Source: Bacillus sp. THAF10 (GTDB lineage Bacteria; Bacillota; Bacilli; Bacillales; Bacillaceae_I). From it: a stretch of DNA of 64,000 nucleotides. Positions 38,446-46,326 of this stretch are shown one piece after another (position 1 is the first letter of the stretch; each line of letters begins with the position of its first letter). The notes beneath the pieces are model-generated. The model made no database searches. It was not told where the DNA came from and was given only the letters and a program-made list of their open reading frames with translations. The stretch lies in the NCBI RefSeq assembly GCF_009363695.1, contig NZ_CP045403.1, positions 476,001 to 540,000 on the forward strand, written 5' to 3'. The translations under genes and the position numbers were made by a program.

Positions 38446-38500
38446 CGAAAGGTGACAATCAAGCCGCAATAGAGTGACCATCTAAGTCCACTTTCGCCCA

Positions 38501-38529
38501 TTGACACACCATGCAAAATCATATAGAAT
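38501..38529 (+). promoter_or_regulatory. Sigma-A promoter of the Lys T-box leader
   Basis: Perfect TTGACA, 17-base spacer, TAGAAT, just upstream of the T-box leader. Confidence 0.8.
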
Positions 38530-38535
38530 AGTCCC

Positions 38536-38845
38536 AATATTCAATACGGAAACAAAGGCTAGGAAGAGAAGAGTAGTTTGGGTGCATTATTTTCAGAGAG
38601 CCTCGGGTGGTGAAAAGGGGTAATAATGGTCTTAATGAAAAAAGTCTCGGAGCTTCGCACGGATCTAAGGGAACTTAGTGATGCTGCGACGGGATCTCCC
38701 GTTACAGAGATAGGGTATACTCCATGAACGAATGGACGTACCCGAAGAGGTTGGTATGGTGACATATCAATAAACTGGGGTGGTACCACGGAGTGATAAA
38801 CTCTCGTCCTCAAGATGACAAGTCTTGGGGGTGAGAGTTTTTTTG
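38536..38845 (+). promoter_or_regulatory. T-box riboswitch, lysine specifier
   Basis: Stem I begins near CAGAGAGCC; the specifier loop reads GAA-AAA-A with AAA at 38640-38642 (Lys). The T-box GGGTGGTACCACGG is at 38778-38791, followed by a terminator with stem AACTCTC/GAGAGTT and seven Ts ending at 38845. The AAA codon agrees with the LysRS gene downstream. An extra 230-base leader follows, with a further hairpin (GGAAAAAGTC/GACTTTTTCC, 38891-38918). Confidence 0.9.
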
Positions 38846-39075
38846 TTGTCTTTTTAAAGCACTTTTCTAAAAGATTGTTGCTATTAACCAGGAAAAAGTC
38901 GGCTTTAAGACTTTTTCCAATCATTATGCGAAGAAAAATTGCCACATGTTTAAAACTCCCTACACGAAAAGAGCACGACAGCAACGTTGATTACGGGTGG
39001 CTTAACTATACGCAGTAGCAACAAAGTTTGCGAAAATAGCCTTTTTATAAAAATTAATGGAATGGAGCGAGAAAA

Positions 39076-40536
39076 ATGAGAAATGAACAAACGGAAGGCA
39101 GATTAGAAAAATTAGAAGCATTAAGGACGCAGGAAATCGAGGTGTACCCTGAAAAATTTCATGTAAATTGTGACCTTGAGGAAGCAGCAAACCTCGCCGA
39201 TGGCACACCAGAGGTACGAGTGGCAGGAAGAATGATGAGCATTAGAAGCTTCAAAAGCTTAACTTTTATCACCATTTCTAACATCCAAGGCAGCTTGCAG
39301 CTTTTACTCAAAAAAGGAGAAATAGGGGAGGAAGCATTTCAACAGTTTCATCAATTTTACGATATTGGCGATTTTATTGGAGTGGAAGGACTAATGTACA
39401 CCACTCAAACCAATGAAAAAACGCTGCGCATCCAAAGCTATGTATTTCTGGGCAAAGCATTGCGCAGTCTTCCTGAAAAATGGCACGGGATAAGCAATAT
39501 CGAGCTTCGCTATCGCCAGCGATATTTGGATGTGATGATGACAAAAGAAACGCAAAATCGCATGCTAGCCAGGAGTAAAATGGTAAGAGCCATTCGTCAT
39601 TTTTTTGAAGAGAAAGGGTTTCTGGAGGTCGAAACACCAGTTTTGCAACACACATCATCCGGTGCACTGGCTAAGCCCTTTAAAACGTATCACAACGCAC
39701 TGGACACAGAATTGAATCTCCGAATTGCGCCAGAAACCTATCTCAAAAGACTAATTGTTGGTGGCTTCACCAAGGTTTTTGAGCTAGCTAAATGCTTTCG
39801 CAACGAGGGTATCAGTCCACAGCATCTTCAGGAATTTACGATGGTTGAGGGATATGCGGCCTATTGGAACTATGAGGACACGATGTCATTGATGCGGGAG
39901 ATGGTTCTATTTTTACTGGAGCAGACCTTTCAAACCACCACGATTGAACTCGACGGGCAACCAATTGATTTTTCGGAACCGTGGGAAGTCGTATCATTTC
40001 GGGAGTTGATCCTAAAAGAAACGGAAATTGATATCGATCTGTATCCCGATGTGAGCGAGCTTTGTGAGGAGGCAAAACGAAGGGAAATCGAGCTGGATTA
40101 TGAGGAAGCGGAAACGCTAGGAAGAGGCAATTTCATCGATTTGCTTTACAAAAAAACGTGCCGCCCGCAACTTGTGAGGCCGACATTTTTGGTGCAGCAC
40201 CCGATTGATTTATCCCCGCTTGCAAGGGCGAATGATGAAAATGCTAGTTTAACAGACCGTTTCCAGCTTGTGGTGAATGGGGCGGAAATTATAAATGCAT
40301 ACTCCGAATTGGTGGATCCCCTAGAACAAAGAAGGAGGCTAGAGGCACAAGCTAGCTTGAAAAGTGGTGGCGACCTCGAGGCGATGGAATTCGATGAGGA
40401 TTATCTTACTGCGATGGAGTATGGCATGCCACCGATCTCTGGCTGGGGCTTTGGGATTGAGCGGTTGCTGATGGTCCTAACGGATTGCGACAATATTAAG
40501 GATTGTGTGCTGTTTCCGTTGATGCGGAAGGGGTAG
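39076..40536 (+). CDS. lysS: Lysyl-tRNA synthetase, class II, divergent copy
   Basis: 486 residues. N-terminal OB-fold anticodon domain (about 45-150), then the class II core: motif 1 (FFEEKGFLEVETP), motif 2 (FRNEGISPQHLQEFTMVEGY) and motif 3 (GWGFGIERLLMVLTD). Several usually fixed positions differ from housekeeping LysS (QEFTMVE for PEFTMLE; GWGFGIER for GLGIGIDR). It looks like a second, T-box-regulated LysRS. ATG 39076 after GGAGCGA. Confidence 0.9.
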   Translation: MRNEQTEGRLEKLEALRTQEIEVYPEKFHVNCDLEEAANLADGTPEVRVAGRMMSIRSFKSLTFITISNIQGSLQLLLKKGEIGEEAFQQFHQFYDIGDFIGVEGLMYTTQTNEKTLRIQSYVFLGKALRSLPEKWHGISNIELRYRQRYLDVMMTKETQNRMLARSKMVRAIRHFFEEKGFLEVETPVLQHTSSGALAKPFKTYHNALDTELNLRIAPETYLKRLIVGGFTKVFELAKCFRNEGISPQHLQEFTMVEGYAAYWNYEDTMSLMREMVLFLLEQTFQTTTIELDGQPIDFSEPWEVVSFRELILKETEIDIDLYPDVSELCEEAKRREIELDYEEAETLGRGNFIDLLYKKTCRPQLVRPTFLVQHPIDLSPLARANDENASLTDRFQLVVNGAEIINAYSELVDPLEQRRRLEAQASLKSGGDLEAMEFDEDYLTAMEYGMPPISGWGFGIERLLMVLTDCDNIKDCVLFPLMRKG

Positions 40537-40573
40537 AGAGGCGTTTTGGTAGCTTCGGGGTTGGGGGTTGGCG

Positions 40574-40690
40574 TTTATTTTGCCGGTTAGCCTCGTTATT
40601 TTGCAACTTCCATGATTATTTAGCTACTTTCATGATTATTTTGCCAAGATATCTATTAATTTTGCTACTTTTCTCGTTTTTTTGCCAATC
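40574..40690 (-). repeat. 20-21 bp tandem array, about 6 units
   Basis: ATTATTTTGC(C/A/T)A words with G positions 40582, 40603, 40623, 40643, 40664, 40684 (spacing 20-21). Read on the minus strand the unit is GTNGCAAAATAAT, close to GTGTCGCAATAA of the arrays at 44316 and 46332. It starts 40 bases after the LysRS stop. No gene lies in 40537-40851. Confidence 0.75.
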
Positions 40691-40851
40691 GACGGTTTTC
40701 TTCAATTTTCGCAACATTATTGAAGGGAAAATAGCTAGCTTTACCCCGTTCCACTAACTTGTAAAAATATCAAAATATAATATAAATTTATTGAAAAACA
40801 ATAAATATCATGCTAAATTCAAGTTATCACGATTAAAGCGAGGTGCTATTT

Positions 40852-41328
40852 ATGAAACATGGTTCCACCCTCTTTTTGAAAATAGCGGTTTTCTTAATAG
40901 GAACACCGGTATTGGTGTTAAGCATCGTTGGAATAATTTCATTGTTGAATAACCCGCCAAGTGCAGAGTACGCGCCTATTCTATATCCTATTGTAGCGGG
41001 GATGCTTCTCACCACGATCCCGTTTTATTTTGCATTGTATCAGGCGTTTACACTTTTAAGTTATATCGATAAGAACGAGGCGTTCTCCCAGCTTTCAGTG
41101 GAAGCATTAAAGAAAATCAAGCTTTGTGCGATTACCATTGGAAGTGTGTATGTGGTAATTATGCCGTTCATTTATTTTTTAGCTGAGAAAGATGATGCGC
41201 CAGGTGCAATCATTTTTGGAATGGTTCCCATTTTTGCTTCCATCGTCATCGCCGTTTTTGGAGCTGTATTACAGAGACTTTTACAAGAAGCCATTGATAT
41301 AAAATCGGAAAACGACTTAACAGTGTGA
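40852..41328 (+). CDS. DUF2975 membrane protein
   Basis: 158 residues with four membrane segments (about 9-30, 47-67, 93-115, 125-146). The layout and sequence (AFTLLSYIDKNEAFSQLSVEALKKIK) match DUF2975, which nearly always sits beside a small XRE regulator, as here. ATG 40852 after GCGAGGTG. Function unknown. Confidence 0.82.
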   Translation: MKHGSTLFLKIAVFLIGTPVLVLSIVGIISLLNNPPSAEYAPILYPIVAGMLLTTIPFYFALYQAFTLLSYIDKNEAFSQLSVEALKKIKLCAITIGSVYVVIMPFIYFLAEKDDAPGAIIFGMVPIFASIVIAVFGAVLQRLLQEAIDIKSENDLTV

Positions 41329-41338
41329 GGTGAATACG

Positions 41339-41548
41339 ATGGCCATAATTATAAATGTAGATGTTATGCTGGCAAAAAGAAAAATGAGCGTCACAGAATT
41401 ATCCGAGCGAGTGGGAATCACCATGGCAAACCTCTCCATTCTCAAGAACGGCAAAGCCAAAGCCATTCGATTTTCCACCCTAGAGGGGATATGCAAAGCG
41501 CTGGACTGCCAACCAGGCGACATTCTCGAATATAGACCCGATGAATGA
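41339..41548 (+). CDS. XRE-family HTH regulator (YozG-type)
   Basis: 69 residues: a single Cro/CI helix-turn-helix (about 8-60; residues RVGITMANLSILKNGKAKAI). ATG 41339 after GTGAGGTGA; its Shine-Dalgarno overlaps the DUF2975 stop, so the two are coupled. Likely controls its own operon. Confidence 0.88.
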   Translation: MAIIINVDVMLAKRKMSVTELSERVGITMANLSILKNGKAKAIRFSTLEGICKALDCQPGDILEYRPDE

Positions 41549-41576
41549 GGCGGGGGATTATTCTATTATCTATAAC

Positions 41577-41612
41577 AAAACGCTGGACTCACAAAGGTTC
41601 CAGCGTTTTTTG
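41577..41612 (+). terminator. Terminator after the DUF2975/XRE pair
   Basis: AAAACGCTGG faces CCAGCGTTTTTT with a 13-base loop. Confidence 0.9.
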
Positions 41613-41630
41613 ATGCTACCTCTTCCTTTT

Positions 41631-41649
41631 GAGCGGTCGGAACCGCCCC
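41631..41649. repeat. REP-like half element
   Basis: GAGCGGTCGGAACCGCCCC; GCGGT/ACCGC palindrome, inverted relative to the common GGGACGGTTCT orientation. Confidence 0.5.
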
Positions 41650-41712
41650 ATAACCCTTGAAATATGCGTAATATTTTGAAATAATTGGCATATTAAGAAG
41701 GGTGTGTGTTTA

Positions 41713-42669
41713 TTGAAGAAAGTCAGTTTATTTGTTTTGTCAGTAGGATTGTTGTTTGTGATTGTGGGTTGTACCAAGTCAGTAGAAAAAAATGAAGAGA
41801 TGGTGAAGGGAGTTACTCAGGAGAGTTCTAAACAAACAAACCCCGATACCACCACTACCAACACAGAGGAAAATGGAAAGACAGAAGGGGAGTCAGAACC
41901 GGACACAAATGATAGCTTAAAAGAATTTGATGTCAAAAATTACTTAGAAGAGCATTACCCGGTAGAAAACTCTCACTATGTAACTCAAAATGGAGACTCA
42001 GGAAAGGCCAATTATACGGTTAACATCGTTGCTGATACGGAAGAGTATAGCGATGAAATGAAAGAGAAATTTGAGAACGGCCATACGAGAGTGTATGAAG
42101 AAATAGAAGTGATGGTTGAAACAGCGGAAAAAATAATGAATGAATTACCCAAAATCAATTCTAATCTACATATCGATTCCGTTAATTGGGTATCACATGA
42201 TGGTGAATTCTCGGTTATGTTAACACAAGATTTTGAGAATAGTAGCTCACAGGTAGATACACAGGATAGCTTATCTCAGTATTCAAGCCAGCAAATTGAG
42301 TACGCTCGTGTTTGGCTGCTTCTTGGGCCAAATCAGGAGATAGATGAGTTGAATGTTACCTTTATCCCAGCTGGTCAACCTGTTAATCCGTACGATGAGA
42401 CAAGTGCCACCTATCCAGAAACCGTCATTCAACTTGCAGGCTCTCGCTTAGTAGACGGATCGGTAACTTACAGCGGCAATGGAGATGGCACCATTAACGT
42501 GTACAAGGTGCCATTACGATTTGAGCAAAATGTTCCCGATGACCTTGATGAAAACTACATGCGCGAACTCACAACAAGCATGATCGAAAACACAGAACTA
42601 GTATATGTCGACCCAGGTGAAGAAAAGGAAATCATCAAACTAATTAAGTTACTTAGCATTCATCATTAA
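41713..42669 (+). CDS. Putative lipoprotein, unknown
   Basis: 318 residues, TTG start after AGAAGGG. Lipobox FVIVGC-T near residues 15-20. A Thr/Asn/Glu-rich linker (about 35-75) leads to an alpha/beta domain (residues DVKNYLEEHYPVENSHYV, RVWLLLGPNQEIDEL). Possibly a sensor or envelope-stress protein; no family recognised. Confidence 0.75.
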   Translation: MKKVSLFVLSVGLLFVIVGCTKSVEKNEEMVKGVTQESSKQTNPDTTTTNTEENGKTEGESEPDTNDSLKEFDVKNYLEEHYPVENSHYVTQNGDSGKANYTVNIVADTEEYSDEMKEKFENGHTRVYEEIEVMVETAEKIMNELPKINSNLHIDSVNWVSHDGEFSVMLTQDFENSSSQVDTQDSLSQYSSQQIEYARVWLLLGPNQEIDELNVTFIPAGQPVNPYDETSATYPETVIQLAGSRLVDGSVTYSGNGDGTINVYKVPLRFEQNVPDDLDENYMRELTTSMIENTELVYVDPGEEKEIIKLIKLLSIHH

Positions 42670-42674
42670 AAAGT

Positions 42675-42710
42675 GAGGCGGGGGGACGGTCGGTTCTCCC
42701 GCCCAACAAA
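42675..42710. repeat. REP-like fragment before an array
   Basis: GAGGCGGGGGGACGGTCGG and CTCCCGCC form a short hairpin. It starts 6 bases after the lipoprotein stop and leads into the 21-bp array. Confidence 0.6.
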
Positions 42711-42745
42711 TGGTGATTGGTGAGTACGGCTTGGTGCCTGGAGTA

Positions 42746-42866
42746 AAGAGTGATGCAATAAATGTGAAAAATGATGCAATAACCGCGAAAAGTGATGCAA
42801 TAACTCCGAGAAGTGATGCAATAATCCCAAAAAGTGATGCAATAACTCCGAAAAGTGATGCAATCA
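42746..42866 (+). repeat. 21-bp tandem array, 6 units
   Basis: TGATGCAAT begins at 42751, 42772, 42793, 42814, 42835, 42856: an exact 21-bp period. Consensus AAAAGTGATGCAATAACNCCG. Same word as the minus-strand array at 1091. The 21-bp unit is a multiple of three, so both strands carry artefactual 7-residue repeat frames. No gene is seen between 42670 and 43141. Confidence 0.95.
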
Positions 42867-43141
42867 TCTATCTATGTCCCCTCGGCAACCCCAAAATCGC
42901 CGCTGTCCCCCTCCAGAACAGCTAATTTTCTCTTTAATCCTAGCCTCTGACCAATAATCCTCCAATAACATCCCCCACGAGTCCGTCCGTGAGACAATTC
43001 AGTTGAAAAAATCCCTAAATCCAATAGTCAAAATAAATTTTCAAATAATGAACCATATTTTTCTATTTTTTGGTATTCTGAATAAGGAAGATGCTACTTT
43101 AGAGTTAGCCCACACACCATAAAGTAAGGGGGGGGAGTTTT

Positions 43142-43408
43142 ATGGTCCAAAGACAAAGCAGATCTATCAGCACAAAACTATACCTAATCACTTTTATCAG
43201 TGTATATATCCTAATTAGCCTACCTGCAATGTTCGGTTTTGGCTTTGTAATTGATTGGGATCCTGAAGCAACACTTTATCAGAAGGTTAAAGGGTATGTC
43301 ACCGAAGGGCTCTTTAGTTATGTTCTCTTTAAAATAGTCATTGCAAATGTGGTGGCGATACTTGTTAGTTTAGGAGTTTCTAAGAGGCGGCAGCATAGTG
43401 GAAATTAG
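43142..43408 (+). CDS. Small two-span membrane protein
   Basis: 88 residues: segments about 10-32 and 60-82, basic ends (RQSRSISTK, SKRRQHSGN). ATG 43142 after AAGGGGGGGGAG. Unknown function. Confidence 0.65.
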   Translation: MVQRQSRSISTKLYLITFISVYILISLPAMFGFGFVIDWDPEATLYQKVKGYVTEGLFSYVLFKIVIANVVAILVSLGVSKRRQHSGN

Positions 43409-43443
43409 CAAATTAGTTTTTTGTTTAAAGGGAGGCAATTATT

Positions 43444-43650
43444 ATGAGGACACTCGGATTAACGTTATCCCTCCTATCTATCATTACAGTGTTTTTTCAT
43501 TTTCCTTTAGGGGTTTTCATATTTGGAGCTGCCCTAGTAGTATGGGGAGTCGATAATCTGAAACGCCGTCAGAAGCTTTATTTTTACATATACCTAGCGT
43601 CAGGCTTTCTATTTATGGCTGGGGTTTGGTTGGTTGAAGGGAAAATTTAA
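43444..43650 (+). CDS. Small membrane protein
   Basis: 68 residues: hydrophobic segments about 4-35 and 46-63 with a basic turn (KRRQK). ATG 43444 after AAAGGGAGG. It ends just before the next gene and may be cotranscribed. Confidence 0.65.
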   Translation: MRTLGLTLSLLSIITVFFHFPLGVFIFGAALVVWGVDNLKRRQKLYFYIYLASGFLFMAGVWLVEGKI

Positions 43651-43666
43651 GGATAGGAGCTACCAG

Positions 43667-44221
43667 ATGATTTATATCATACGGCACGGTCAGACTGATT
43701 TAAATAAAGAACGGAGAATGCAAGGCAGAAAGGGGCTCCCGCTAAACAAAACGGGGCTTGAGCAGGCAGAGAGATTAAGAGAGAAGCTTAAGCACATTTC
43801 ATTTAATGCCGTCTTTTCCTCACCGCAAGAAAGAGCGGTTCAAACAGCCGAAATTGTTACTGGCTTGAAGGTAACCATGGATGACAGGTTGGATGTTTTT
43901 GATTTAGGAGAGGCTGATGGTCTGTCAATTGCTGAAATGAAGCGATCAGGAGCCCTGCCAGATTCGGCAATTTACAAAGGAGTGGAGGATTCACAGGCTT
44001 TTGTGAAAAGAGTCTTCCACTTTATGAAGGAATTAGAACAGCATCACAGCAGCAATCGGGAGCAGAACATCCTCTTATCTGGCCACCGCTGCACAACAGG
44101 CTGCATGGGAGCCTATTTTGAAGGCATTCCCGCCGACGGTAACATACTAAAATACTCGTCTGATACAGGGAATTATAAAGTTTATGATTTTCGGGGCGGG
44201 GGGACGGTTCTACTGGGTTAA
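43667..44221 (+). CDS. Histidine phosphatase family protein
   Basis: 184 residues. RHGQTDLN near residue 6, SPQERAVQTAEI and the second His in LLSGHRC. ATG 43667 after GGATAGGAG. The last residues (RGGGTVLLG) are encoded by a REP-like sequence at 44191-44220, so the original C-terminus was probably replaced by the repeat. Confidence 0.88.
   Translation: MIYIIRHGQTDLNKERRMQGRKGLPLNKTGLEQAERLREKLKHISFNAVFSSPQERAVQTAEIVTGLKVTMDDRLDVFDLGEADGLSIAEMKRSGALPDSAIYKGVEDSQAFVKRVFHFMKELEQHHSSNREQNILLSGHRCTTGCMGAYFEGIPADGNILKYSSDTGNYKVYDFRGGGTVLLG
44191..44220. repeat. REP-like element overlapping a gene end
   Basis: TCGGGGCGGGGGGACGGTTCTACTGGGTT overlaps the last codons of the histidine phosphatase gene. 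Confidence 0.65.
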
Positions 44222-44311
44222 AAATGAGGGGAAAAGAGGCGCGATTGCAAGAATTGATGCACGTTGAACCTGGCAGGTGGGGAAACTAAGTGATTGATTG
44301 GATATCAATTA

Positions 44312-44462
44312 GGAAGTGTCGCAAAAACCTGGGAAAGTGTCGCAAAAACCTGGGAAAGTGTCGCAATAACCTAGGAAAGTGTCACAATAACTCAGAAAAG
44401 TGTCACAATAACCCAGAAAAGTGTCACAATCAATCCAAAAAGTGTCACAATAACTTCTGAGA
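44312..44462 (+). repeat. 21-bp tandem array, 7 units
   Basis: GTGTC(G/A)CA begins at 44316, 44337, 44358, 44379, 44400, 44421 and 44442, an exact 21-bp period. Consensus GAAAAGTGTCGCAATAACCCA. The same word occurs at 46332. It follows a REP-like fragment after the histidine phosphatase gene. No gene lies in 44222-44548. Confidence 0.95.
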
Positions 44463-44548
44463 ATTATGAAAATCCCTCGCAACTCTCCTAACTTCACGGT
44501 GATTCATCATCGTAAAATGCCACCAATACCCCAAAAATAACAGAAAGT

Positions 44549-44938
44549 GTGGATAATGTAATGAAAAGCATTGAAAATGTGATCCAGGATTACTTTAAAG
44601 CTTGGAATGAAGGATTTGTGAGCAAAAATGGAGACAGTATTCGGAGTTTTATGTCGCGAGAGTTTGTTGGATACTGGGCTCACTCCAAAATCTCGCAGCC
44701 CGACCCCTACTATTACTCCTATGACCTTAATAGTGTACTAGAACAAATGAATGATGCCGAGAAATCCTTTGAAATCTACTCCATCACTGAAAGAAACGCT
44801 GCTACCGAAAAAATTGTAGTAGGAAGAGAGACTAATGTTATTAGCGGGCAGCCTTTTTCTGCACAGTGTATGGTTATTTGGCGAAAAGAAGGAGATCAGT
44901 GGAAGCTGCTGAGGGAATATATTGAGCTAGAGCGGTAA
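44549..44938 (+). CDS. NTF2-like (DUF4440/SnoaL-type) protein
   Basis: 129 residues, alpha+beta cone fold: helix IQDYFKAWNEGF, then VIWRKEGDQWKLLREYIEL strand pairs at the end. Such proteins are enzymes, immunity proteins or ligand-binding; function cannot be told. GTG 44549, or ATG 44561 (MKSIENV). Only a weak ribosome site is visible for either. Confidence 0.7.
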   Translation: MDNVMKSIENVIQDYFKAWNEGFVSKNGDSIRSFMSREFVGYWAHSKISQPDPYYYSYDLNSVLEQMNDAEKSFEIYSITERNAATEKIVVGRETNVISGQPFSAQCMVIWRKEGDQWKLLREYIELER

Positions 44939-44972
44939 ATTCCATTAAAACCAAAAAAAGAGGGGGCAAAGC

Positions 44973-45575
44973 ATGTTGAATCATGAGATGTTTCACTCAT
45001 TTCCGGTGTTGGAAAATGAAAAAATCATACTAAAACCATTGGAGCAATATCACTCGAAAGATCTTTATGACATTAACCATCCTGAGATATGGTCTTATAT
45101 GCTAAGTCAAGTAGACGCCTTGGAAGATATGCAAAATTGGGTGGAGGCGGCAATAGAACTTCGCAAGAAAAACTTAGCTTTGCCTTTTATTGTAGAAATG
45201 AAAGGAATGAACAAAGTTGTTGGGACAACTCGTCTTTACGAGATTGATGCGAAGAATAGGTCATGTGAAATAGGCTCCACATGGTATGGAAAAGATTTTC
45301 AACGCTCCTTTGTTAACTCAAATTGTAAATACTTATTATTAGAGTATTGTTTTGAAAAATTGAATTTTGTTAGGGTGCAATTTAAAACAGATGAAAGAAA
45401 TATTCGATCACAAAAAGCGATAGAAAGACTAGGTGCCACAAAAGAAGGAATTCTAAGGAACGAAAAAATACTAGCCAATGGTTATATCAGAAATACTGTC
45501 CTTTACTCCATTACCACAGAAGAATGGGGCAGGATTAAAAACGATTTTAAAATAAGGGATGCTCGCTTCCAATAA
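44973..45575 (+). CDS. GNAT acetyltransferase, RimJ/RimL-like
   Basis: 200 residues. GSTWYGKDFQRSFVN and VQFKTDERNIRSQKAIERLGATKEGIL are typical of the RimJ/RimL group. ATG 44973 after GAGGGGG. Spacing of 34 bases from the NTF2-like gene suggests one operon. Confidence 0.88.
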   Translation: MLNHEMFHSFPVLENEKIILKPLEQYHSKDLYDINHPEIWSYMLSQVDALEDMQNWVEAAIELRKKNLALPFIVEMKGMNKVVGTTRLYEIDAKNRSCEIGSTWYGKDFQRSFVNSNCKYLLLEYCFEKLNFVRVQFKTDERNIRSQKAIERLGATKEGILRNEKILANGYIRNTVLYSITTEEWGRIKNDFKIRDARFQ

Positions 45576-45635
45576 AATGAAACAATTTTCCAGTCCATCC
45601 GTATACAAGTAGGATATTAAAGGGAGGTTCTCAAA

Positions 45636-45830
45636 ATGAAAGCAACAGAATGTCCAAAATGCGGAGCGAAGGAACTGGGAATAGGAATTCATTCAGGGTA
45701 TGGTGTGATGTTACCGAAAAACAAAATGAGTTTAGGTTCTGATATTGAGTACACGATTTGCACCCAATGTGGGTTCATTATCGAAGGGTATGTGAAAAAG
45801 CCAGAGAAATTTAAAGATACACGTTATTAA
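45636..45830 (+). CDS. Small zinc-ribbon protein
   Basis: 64 residues. CPKCGAKE at 6-13 and CTQCGFI near 42-48 form a four-Cys zinc ribbon. ATG 45636 after AAGGGAGG. Probably cytosolic; target unknown. Confidence 0.8.
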   Translation: MKATECPKCGAKELGIGIHSGYGVMLPKNKMSLGSDIEYTICTQCGFIIEGYVKKPEKFKDTRY

Positions 45831-45933
45831 AAGGTGACCTAAAGGTGGCGAGCATTCGGGACTATCGTTAAATTATGCTGGGAGTGGCATCGTTGGAAGA
45901 GTAAATCCTTAGCAAAAGTTGGGGGTAGCTCAA

Positions 45934-46038
45934 ATGGAATGGTACTGGACATGGTGTGCCTTTACACTTGCAGCAGGCGCATTCTACAGCGCATATGAAG
46001 CAGACAAAAGAAGCAAAAAGCTAGAAAAAAGAATATAA
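45934..46038 (+). CDS. Short membrane peptide, possibly truncated by a stop
   Basis: 34 residues, MEWYWTWCAFTLAAGAFYSA then a charged tail. ATG 45934 after GGGGGTA. The frame stays coding-like after TAA 46036 (ELENKIR then TAG at 46060-46062). The sequence KKLEKRI-stop-ELENKI suggests GAA changed to TAA in a coiled tail. Two more small hydrophobic genes lie in this stretch. Confidence 0.5.
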   Translation: MEWYWTWCAFTLAAGAFYSAYEADKRSKKLEKRI

Positions 46039-46094
46039 GAATTGGAAAATAAAATAAGATAGATTTGGATTTTTAATCGAAAGGAAGTTTTAAA

Positions 46095-46256
46095 ATGGAG
46101 GCATTAATTTCACTTGGAATATTATTTTACTTAATACCAATCATAATCGTTGCTCTGGTACTCATCTGGATCTACAAAATCAAACAGAATTCGGTTGTAA
46201 TGGTTAGGCAAAATAGAGAAATTATTAGATTGTTGAAAGAGAGAAGTGGGGAGTAG
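46095..46256 (+). CDS. Small single-span membrane protein
   Basis: 53 residues: one long hydrophobic segment (about 4-27), then a charged helix (residues VRQNREIIRLLKERSGE). ATG 46095 after AAGGAAG. Resembles 'small anchor plus coiled tail' proteins of Bacillus; not recognised. Confidence 0.6.
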   Translation: MEALISLGILFYLIPIIIVALVLIWIYKIKQNSVVMVRQNREIIRLLKERSGE

Positions 46257-46261
46257 ATAGA

Positions 46262-46290
46262 GCGAGGCGGGGGGACTGCTCTTCAGGTTC
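46262..46290. repeat. REP-like fragment before an array
   Basis: CGAGGCGGGGGGACTGCTCTTCAGGTTC, a variant of the GGGACGGTTCT element, right after the small membrane gene and just before the 21-bp array. Confidence 0.55.
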
Positions 46291-46326
46291 AAATTGATGC
46301 CTTATAGGTAGAATCAAAATCACATT

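Noticed and set aside
38891..38918. A second T-box terminator
   Set aside because: The stem GGAAAAAGTC/GACTTTTTCC has no U-tract after it and no T-box next to it; it may be a leader hairpin of unknown meaning.
42649..42925. Open frames with 7-residue repeats (e.g. KSDAITP on plus, GVIASLF on minus)
   Set aside because: They result from a 21-bp DNA repeat, a multiple of three, so several frames stay open. No ribosome site and the same seen in unrelated arrays at 44312 and 58771.
44309..44497. Minus-strand Cys-rich repeat frame (CDTFLGY units)
   Set aside because: Artefact of the 21-bp array, no start signal.
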